NCBI RefSeq assembly: GCF_018885265.1
Contig: NZ_CP076538.1
Span: 5,988,001-6,052,000 of the forward strand
Source of the DNA: Amycolatopsis aidingensis
GTDB lineage: Bacteria > Actinomycetota > Actinomycetes > Mycobacteriales > Pseudonocardiaceae
DNA: 64,000 nucleotides
Reading direction: 5' to 3'
Shown: positions 58,577 through 64,000 of the stretch, piece by piece
How the letters are laid out: each line of letters begins with the position of its first letter
Position numbering within the stretch: the stretch's first letter is position 1
Notes under the pieces: generated by a model
Database searches by the model: none
What the model was told of the DNA's origin: nothing
The model's input: the letters and a program-made list of their open reading frames with translations, nothing else
Translations under genes and position numbers: made by a program

Positions 58577-60142
58577 ATGGGCTCCCTGCGCAGCGTGGTC
58601 GATCGCGTCGGCCCCACCCTGCTGCACGCGGTGTACCTCCCGGAGCAGGGTCCATCGGTCGCCGACGTGGTGATCGCCGAACCGGGCTCGCCTGGGCAGC
58701 TCGCCGCGGGCGATCTGGTGCTCGCGGTCGCGGTGACCGAGCAGGCCGAGGCCGTGGACCTGCTGCGGCACAGCGCCGAGCGAGGCGCGGCCGCGGTGCT
58801 GCTCAAACAGCCGCTGGCCGAGGCGCAGCCGATCCGCCGGGCGGCGCGAACCGCGGGAATCGGGTTGATCGGTGTCCGCGCGGCCACGTCCTGGGCGCAG
58901 CTGGTGTGGTTGCTGCGCACGGTGCTGGACGCGATCACCGACGAGTCGGAGGCACTGGACGAGGGCGCGGGCCCGGGTGCGGGAGACCTGTTCCGGCTGG
59001 CCGACGCGGTCGCGTCGGTGGTGGACGCGCCGGTGACCATCGAGGACACCAACTCCAGGGTGCTGGCCTACTCGGCGCGGCAGGACCTCACCGATCCGGC
59101 CAGGGTGTCCACCATCATGGGCAGGCGGATCCCGGACGACGTGCTGGCGAAGTTCCGCTCCCGCGGGGTGTTCCGGGACCTGTCCAGGGGCAGGCAGACC
59201 ATCTTCGTGCCCGCGCAGCGGGACGGCACGCTGCCGCGGCTGATCGTGCCGATCCGGATGGGCGGTGAGCTGCTCGGCTCCATGTGGGCGGTGGTGTCCG
59301 GGCCGGTCTCCGAAGAGCGTTCCGCCGCCTTCGCCGACGCCGCCCCGGTGGTCGCCCTGCACCTGCTGCGCCGCAGGGCGCATGCGGACGCGCAGCGCCG
59401 GGCCTCGGCGGAGCTGCTACGCGCGGTCCTGCAGGGCAAGGCGAGCCCGCGCACCGCCATGGCCGAGCTGGGCCTCGAGGAAGGGCCGCACCGGGTGGTG
59501 GTCATCGACACCGCGGGCGGGGACACCCCCGGCGGCGAGGGGCTGCGGCTGGCGTTGCTGGAGCGGATCTCCCAGGGCATCGGCCGCAGGCCGGTCGCGG
59601 CCGATCTGGGCGGGCTGCTGTACGCGGTGGTGCCGGAGGACGGCGGCCCCGGCGGCTGGCCAGAACTACGCGCGGCCCTGGCGGCCACCCCGGCCGAGGG
59701 CGAGGACGAGTTACGCGTGGCCGCGGGCGGCGCGGTCGAGCTCGGCGAGCTGGCCACCTCACGGGTGCAGGCCGAGGAGACCCTCGGGTTGCAGCGGGCC
59801 GGGATCGTGGCGGGCAGGGTCGCCGGGTTCGACGAGGTGTGGACGGCGCTCACCCTGCACCGCGCGGCCACGGCGGCGGCAGCCGCGCGGGTGACCGAGC
59901 TGGGGCCGCTGGCCGCGATCCGGGCGCAGGACGAGTCCGGCGGCACCGGTTATGTGGAGACGCTGTACGAGTGGCTGCGGCATCCCGGCGATCCGCGGGC
60001 CGCCGCACGCGCCCTGCGGATCCACCCGAACACCCTGCGGTACCGGATGCGCAAACTGCTGGAGCTGGTCCCGCTGGACCTCGAGGACCCGGACGTCCGC
60101 ATCGCCCTGCTGACCCAGCTCATCACCACCCGCTGGTCCTGA
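58577..60142 (+). CDS. PucR/CdaR-family transcriptional regulator
   Basis: A 521-aa regulator. It has an N-terminal PucR-like segment (about 1-120) and a central GGDEF-like/CdaR region. The C-terminal HTH_30 is GDPRAAARALRIHPNTLRYR then MRKLLEL, just before the end, which is characteristic. These proteins usually activate purine, amino-acid or sugar-acid catabolic genes in response to metabolites. Alanine dehydrogenase follows in the same direction, 156 bases downstream. A nearly perfect inverted repeat (CCATGGTGAAC at about 60163 and GTTCACCGTGG at about 60218) lies in that gap, so control of ald is likely. Confidence 0.9.
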   Translation: MGSLRSVVDRVGPTLLHAVYLPEQGPSVADVVIAEPGSPGQLAAGDLVLAVAVTEQAEAVDLLRHSAERGAAAVLLKQPLAEAQPIRRAARTAGIGLIGVRAATSWAQLVWLLRTVLDAITDESEALDEGAGPGAGDLFRLADAVASVVDAPVTIEDTNSRVLAYSARQDLTDPARVSTIMGRRIPDDVLAKFRSRGVFRDLSRGRQTIFVPAQRDGTLPRLIVPIRMGGELLGSMWAVVSGPVSEERSAAFADAAPVVALHLLRRRAHADAQRRASAELLRAVLQGKASPRTAMAELGLEEGPHRVVVIDTAGGDTPGGEGLRLALLERISQGIGRRPVAADLGGLLYAVVPEDGGPGGWPELRAALAATPAEGEDELRVAAGGAVELGELATSRVQAEETLGLQRAGIVAGRVAGFDEVWTALTLHRAATAAAAARVTELGPLAAIRAQDESGGTGYVETLYEWLRHPGDPRAAARALRIHPNTLRYRMRKLLELVPLDLEDPDVRIALLTQLITTRWS

Positions 60143-60298
60143 CTGCGATTGGACCGAGGGAACCATGGTGAACGGGGAAGATTGTTGTGACGGCACGATG
60201 ACACCGCCGTCCGGGTGGTTCACCGTGGGCGGTAACACCACGAAAACACTCACAGCAACACCCCAGTGACACCCCCAGTAGCTCAGCAGGAGACAACC

Positions 60299-61402
60299 GT
60301 GCGTATCGCCGTCCCTCGGGAGATCAAGAAGCATGAGTACCGGGTCGCGCTGACGCCGGCCGGAGTGCACGAGCTGACCCGCCGTGGCCATGACGTGTTC
60401 ATCGAGACCGGCGCGGGCGTCGGTTCCTCGATCAGTGACGAGGAGTACCTTTCCGCGGGCGCGAAGGTGCTCGCCACGGCCGAGGACACCTGGGCCGAGG
60501 GCGAGATGGTGCTGAAGGTCAAGGAGCCGATCGCGGAGGAGTACCCGCGGTTGCGCGCCGACCAGGTGCTGTTCACCTACCTGCATCTCGCCGCCGATCG
60601 TGCGCTGACCGAGGCGCTGCTGTCCGCGGGCACCACCGCGATCGCCTACGAGACCGTGCAGACGGCCGACGGCGCGCTGCCGCTGCTGGCGCCGATGTCC
60701 GAGGTCGCGGGCAGGCTCGCCGCGCAGGTCGGCGCGCACTCGCTGCTGAAGCCGAGCGGTGGCCGCGGCGTGCTGCCAGGGGGCGTGCCCGGCGTGCACC
60801 CGGCCAGGGTGGTGGTGATCGGCGGCGGGGTCGCCGGCCTGAACGCGGCCCGGATCGCGCTGGGTCTCGGCGCGGACGTCGAGGTGCTGGACACCAACGT
60901 GGACCGGCTGCGCCAGCTGGACAACGACTTCGGCGGCCGGATCCGGACGGTCACCTCCAACTCGCTGTCGCTGGAGCAGGCCGTGGTCGAGGCCGATCTG
61001 GTGGTGGGCGCGGTGCTGGTGCCGGGCGCGAAGGCGCCGAAGCTGGTCTCCAACGAGCTGGTTGCCCGGATGAAACCGGGCAGCGTGCTGGTGGACATCT
61101 CGATCGACCAGGGCGGCTGCTTCGCCGACTCCCGGCCGACCACCCACGACGAGCCGACCTACCGGGTGCACGACTCGGTGTTCTACTGCGTGGCGAACAT
61201 GCCGGGGGCGGTGCCGCGGACCTCGACCTACGGCCTCACCAACGTGACCCTGCCGTACGCGGTGCAGCTGGCCGAGCACGGCTGGAAGGCCGCGCTGGAT
61301 GCGAACCCGAGCCTGGCCAAGGGCCTGAACACGCATGCGGGCGCACTGGCCAACGAGCCGGTCGCCCAAGCGCACAACCTGACCTACACGCCCGTGAACT
61401 AG
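60299..61402 (+). CDS. ald: Alanine dehydrogenase
   Basis: A 367-aa enzyme interconverting L-alanine and pyruvate plus ammonia with NAD. It has [20 protein letters not shown] at the N-terminus, Lys and His of the active site in VLKVKEP and YLHLAAD, the Rossmann [20 protein letters not shown], and [12 protein letters not shown] with catalytic Asp. GTG 60299 has CAGGAG six bases upstream. Length matches Ald (about 370). It is probably controlled by the PucR protein encoded before it and is followed by a strong terminator. Confidence 0.96.
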   Translation: MRIAVPREIKKHEYRVALTPAGVHELTRRGHDVFIETGAGVGSSISDEEYLSAGAKVLATAEDTWAEGEMVLKVKEPIAEEYPRLRADQVLFTYLHLAADRALTEALLSAGTTAIAYETVQTADGALPLLAPMSEVAGRLAAQVGAHSLLKPSGGRGVLPGGVPGVHPARVVVIGGGVAGLNAARIALGLGADVEVLDTNVDRLRQLDNDFGGRIRTVTSNSLSLEQAVVEADLVVGAVLVPGAKAPKLVSNELVARMKPGSVLVDISIDQGGCFADSRPTTHDEPTYRVHDSVFYCVANMPGAVPRTSTYGLTNVTLPYAVQLAEHGWKAALDANPSLAKGLNTHAGALANEPVAQAHNLTYTPVN

Positions 61403-61419
61403 CACCCACACCCCGAAAC

Positions 61420-61447
61420 GGGCCGGTGAGCACTCGCTCACCGGCCC
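61420..61447 (+). terminator. Terminator of ald
   Basis: GGGCCGGTGAGC (61420-61431) and GCTCACCGGCCC (61436-61447) form a 12-bp perfect stem with loop ACTC, followed by TTCT. It lies 17 bases after the ald stop. Confidence 0.85.
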
Positions 61448-61500
61448 TTCTGCATAACGGGACCGTGGGAGCGCCGCCGAAGGGGACCGACCACAAAAGG

Positions 61501-61545
61501 GGCGGCCCGCTCAACCAGCCTGGGGGTCACTGGGAGCGGGCCGCC
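61501..61545. other. Second strong hairpin in the 61403-61845 gene-free region
   Basis: GGCGGCCCGCTC (61501-61512) pairs perfectly with GAGCGGGCCGCC (61534-61545) around 21 bases. A smaller hairpin, CGGGAC/GTCCCG, follows near 61613-61632 behind a T-run (ATTTTTTC). The 443-bp gap contains no convincing gene. Its structure could be a second terminator, an sRNA, or a leader of the ABC operon. The operon start at 61846 has its own ribosome site. Confidence 0.5.
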
Positions 61546-61845
61546 GAGTTCCATTCTAAGCAGTAACGGGCGGAGTTCGCTCGCTGGGGGCCCAAAGTTG
61601 CGCAGATTTTTTCGGGACTCAGGCGTCCCGGGGGAGGCTCCTCGGGCAATCGTCCGCCTGCCACACCACATGCCGAAGAATCATCGGACGAGCTCGACCA
61701 TTGCCGAATGAGCTTCAGATCGGGGTGTGGCGAAGGTCGCGGGCGGGGGACACGCCGGGAACCACGGGCGGGCCTCGTCCGTCCGAGGGTGCCGTACGGC
61801 AGGATGGCGCACGTTCGATCAGCGATGGAGAGCGAGGGGGTCGGT

Positions 61846-62895
61846 ATGCACGACGGCAGTGGCCGGATAGTGGTGCAGAACCTCACCAAGCAGTTCGGGG
61901 CCGTCACGGCGGTACAGAACCTCAGCTTCACGGTGGAGCCGGGTTCGGTGACCGGCTTCCTTGGGCCCAATGGGGCAGGCAAGACCACGACACTGCGGAT
62001 GCTGCTCGGCCTCGTCACCCCCACCGCGGGCGTCGCGACGGTGAACGGGCGGCGGCACGACCAGCTGGGTAACCCGGCGACGGTGGTCGGCTCGGTGCTG
62101 GAGAACGAGGGCTTCCACCCCAAGCGCACGGCGCGCAACCACCTGCTGGTCTACGCCGCCGCGATCGGGGTCCCGGACCAGCGGGTCGAGCAGGTCCTCG
62201 GGCTGGTCGGGCTCACCCCGGCCGCCAACCGCAAGGCGGGTGAGTTCTCGCTGGGTATGCGCCAGCGGCTGGCGCTGGCGACGGCCCTGCTCGGCGACCC
62301 CCAGGTGCTCGTGCTGGACGAACCGGCCAACGGCCTCGACCCGGAGGGCATCGCCTGGCTGCGGACCTTCCTGCGCTCCTACGCCCAGCAGGGCCGCACG
62401 GTGCTGGTCTCCAGCCACCTGCTGGCCGAGGTCGAGCAGACCATCGACCAGGTGGTGATCATCAGCCACGGGATGACCAGGTACTACGGTTCGCTTGATC
62501 AACTGCGCGGCAGCCAGGCCTCCCGGGTGCTCGTGCAACCCGCCGACGCGAACGCACTGGTCACGGCGCTGCGCGAGAACGGCTTCAGCCAGGTCGAGCC
62601 GACCCAGGATGGCCGGGTGGCGGTCACCGGGGCCACCACCCAGCAGATCGGCGATCTGGCCTCCAAGGCCGGGATCGCGGTGTACGGGATGCAGGAGGAA
62701 CGGGCCGACCTCGAGCGGCTGTTCTTCCAGCTGACCAGCGGCCAGTACGCCGGGGCGCAGCTGCCACCACAACAGCAGCAGTACCAGCAGCCACCGCAGC
62801 AACCGCCGCAGCAGGGCGGCTGGGGTGGCCCACCGCCGGGCGGGCAGCCACCGCAACAACAGGGTTACCAGCAAGGTTGGGGAGGTCCGCGCTGA
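61846..62895 (+). CDS. ABC transporter ATP-binding protein with Q/P/G-rich tail
   Basis: A 349-aa ATPase subunit. Walker A is GPNGAGKTTTLRML (about 45), signature SLGMRQRLALATALLGDPQV, Walker B LVLDEPANGLDPEG and switch His in VLVSSHLLAEVEQ. After the ATPase core and a small regulatory domain, a tail of about 45 residues is made almost only of Gln, Pro and Gly (QLPPQQQQYQQPPQQ and similar), unusual for this family. GCGAGGGGG precedes ATG 61846. The stop overlaps the start of the permease gene (TGATG). The pair is an export-type system of the DrrA/NatA kind; the cargo is unknown. Confidence 0.93.
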   Translation: MHDGSGRIVVQNLTKQFGAVTAVQNLSFTVEPGSVTGFLGPNGAGKTTTLRMLLGLVTPTAGVATVNGRRHDQLGNPATVVGSVLENEGFHPKRTARNHLLVYAAAIGVPDQRVEQVLGLVGLTPAANRKAGEFSLGMRQRLALATALLGDPQVLVLDEPANGLDPEGIAWLRTFLRSYAQQGRTVLVSSHLLAEVEQTIDQVVIISHGMTRYYGSLDQLRGSQASRVLVQPADANALVTALRENGFSQVEPTQDGRVAVTGATTQQIGDLASKAGIAVYGMQEERADLERLFFQLTSGQYAGAQLPPQQQQYQQPPQQPPQQGGWGGPPPGGQPPQQQGYQQGWGGPR

Positions 62896-63776
62896 TGGGC
62901 CGGTTGATCAAAGCCGAGTTCCGCAAGACGCTCACGCTGAACGCCTGGTGGGTGCTGATCATCCCGCTGGTGCTCGTGGCGTTCTGGATGTCCTATGGCT
63001 GGGGCTCGGCGACCAACGACTTCGTCGACTACATCGGCAGCGGCACGGCGGCCGAGATCGCGGCGGCCATCGGACTGGATCCCGGCGAGTTCCCGGTGGG
63101 GCTGCTGGCGATCGCGCACGGGGTGAACATCGCCCAGCTGATCCCGGCCATCTTCGGGGTGTTCGCGCTGGCCGGCGAGTACCGGAACAAGACCATCACC
63201 ACCACGTTCCTGACCGCGCCGAACCGGGTGTCAGCGCTCAGCGCGAAGATGATCACCTACATCGTCTGGGGCGCGATGTACGGCGTGCTCAGCTTCGGGG
63301 TCGCCGCGCTGGCCACCCTGGTGACGGTGGACGGGGACCGGATGCCAAGCGGCGGGCAGTGGCTGGCCGCGCTCGGCGGCACGATCCTCGCCTACATCCT
63401 GGTGACCCTGTTCGGGATCGGGGTCGGCGCGGTGCTGAACAAGGTCACCCTGGCGGTGATCCTGCTGCTCGGCTACATGCTGGTGCTGGAGAACGTGCTG
63501 GTGCTGATGCTGTGGACCACCACCGACGTGCTCGGCGGGATCCTGCCGAACGGCACGGCGAACGGCATCGTCGGCGGGATCGCGGCGGACGCCTTCAAGC
63601 TGGACTCGCTGAACCTGCCGGACAACGTCGACAACGTGGACAAGCTGGGATTGCAGCTCGCGGCCGGTGCTCCGGGCGTGTTCTCCTGGTGGGCCTCGGC
63701 GCTGATCTTCTTCGCCTGGACGATGCTCTTCTTCGCCGGAGCCTGGGCCGCCAACCAGCGCAAGGACATCACCTGA
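62895..63776 (+). CDS. ABC transporter permease (ABC-2 type)
   Basis: A 293-aa membrane protein with about six spans: NAWWVLIIPLVLVAFWMSYG, LIPAIFGVFALAGEY, VWGAMYGVLSFGVAALATLV, GTILAYILVTLFGIGVGAVL, LAVILLLGYMLVLENVLVLM and ALIFFAWTMLFFAGAWAAN. The motif AGEYRNKTITTTFLTAPNR is shared by ABC-2 permeases of actinomycetes. It overlaps the ATPase gene by one base, so the two assemble into one transporter. Confidence 0.9.
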   Translation: MGRLIKAEFRKTLTLNAWWVLIIPLVLVAFWMSYGWGSATNDFVDYIGSGTAAEIAAAIGLDPGEFPVGLLAIAHGVNIAQLIPAIFGVFALAGEYRNKTITTTFLTAPNRVSALSAKMITYIVWGAMYGVLSFGVAALATLVTVDGDRMPSGGQWLAALGGTILAYILVTLFGIGVGAVLNKVTLAVILLLGYMLVLENVLVLMLWTTTDVLGGILPNGTANGIVGGIAADAFKLDSLNLPDNVDNVDKLGLQLAAGAPGVFSWWASALIFFAWTMLFFAGAWAANQRKDIT

Positions 63777-63814
63777 GCCGACGTGCGCAGGCTGATCGCG
63801 CATAGCCTGGCGGG

Positions 63815-64000
63815 GTGACCGAGGCCAGTACCGTCCCACCCCGCACCCGCGAGCAGCCGCCATCCCGGTCGCGGCCACCGGCGGCGGAAACCCGGCAGCC
63901 GGGGTGGATCCGGCGGCTGGCCGCGGCCTGCTGGCGGCATCCGGTGCTGGTCGTGCTGGCGCTGGGTGCCGCCATCCTGGGCACCGGCCTGCAGGCGGGG
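63815..64000 (+). CDS. Membrane protein N-terminus (partial), possibly an ABC exporter half-transporter
   Basis: The first 62 codons are in the window. A proline- and arginine-rich cytoplasmic start (TEASTVPPRTREQPPSRSRP) is followed by CWRHPVLVVLALGAAILGTG, the beginning of a first membrane helix. This opening (WRHP then a hydrophobic stretch) is common in actinobacterial ABC exporters with fused membrane and ATPase domains, but the rest is missing. A -10-like TAGCCT (63803-63808) lies six bases before the GTG with no ribosome site, which suggests a leaderless message. Confidence 0.55.
   Translation, partial: MTEASTVPPRTREQPPSRSRPPAAETRQPGWIRRLAAACWRHPVLVVLALGAAILGTGLQAG

Overview
The window is chromosomal DNA from a high-GC actinomycete. 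The gene content (cytochrome P450, DUF574 methyltransferase, a 13E12-type DUF222-HNH protein, tandem and single TetR regulators, an acyl-CoA carboxylase operon, XRE-TPR regulators, type I-E-like CRISPR repeats, a PucR regulator beside alanine dehydrogenase) fits Pseudonocardiaceae (Amycolatopsis/Prauserella/Saccharomonospora relatives). That placement is inferred from gene families and composition, not from a marker gene.

Layout. 1-5.1 kb: end of an epoxide hydrolase, an aldo/keto reductase, a DUF574 methyltransferase, a P450 and a secreted alpha/beta hydrolase. 5.1-24.5 kb: a dispersed catabolic set (amidase, D-2-hydroxyacid dehydrogenase, two Asp/Glu-racemase/maleate-isomerase paralogues, a GntR/FCD regulator, tartrate/D-malate-type dehydrogenase, semialdehyde dehydrogenase, class III aminotransferase, DUF3830 protein, glycolate-oxidase-like flavoprotein, acetolactate-synthase-like TPP enzyme). 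Three copies of one inverted repeat (core ATTGTCAACAAT) at its promoters suggest a single GntR regulon. A 13E12/HNH gene with an adjacent 21-bp tandem repeat, a small membrane protein and a very large P-type ATPase sit inside this set. 24.5-31.9 kb: FadB/FadA, a double-TetR regulator and two acyl-CoA dehydrogenases.

32-41.6 kb is an accessory region. It holds three CRISPR arrays (9, 2 and 2 repeats), all with the leader on the right and therefore read on the minus strand, and no cas genes. The two mini-arrays share a duplicated module of about 480 bp made of repeat, leader, hairpin and a two-gene micro-operon (a 69-aa C2HC zinc-finger protein and a 35-aa membrane peptide). Its substitution pattern indicates that both small proteins are under selection. 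The second copy is split by an IS30-family element (38347-39688) with 46-bp terminal inverted repeats. Also here are a NUDIX plus XRE-TPR pair, an XRE-TPR plus SLOG-like pair, a TetR/quinone oxidoreductase pair and a DUF1062 protein.

41.6-64 kb: a WYL regulator divergent from a short UvrA-like ATPase, a secreted peptidoglycan-binding/peptidase-like protein, LysR, PhaC-like and SDR genes, a GNAT gene coupled to a methionine aminopeptidase behind a 50-bp palindrome, and an operon for a biotin-dependent acyl-CoA carboxylase (methylcrotonyl-type beta and alpha) plus acyl-CoA dehydrogenase. The carboxylase operon shares a GTTAGCG..CGCTAAC operator with a nearby TetR gene. The window closes with an SGNH hydrolase, PucR and alanine dehydrogenase, an ABC transporter pair and the first 62 codons of another membrane protein.
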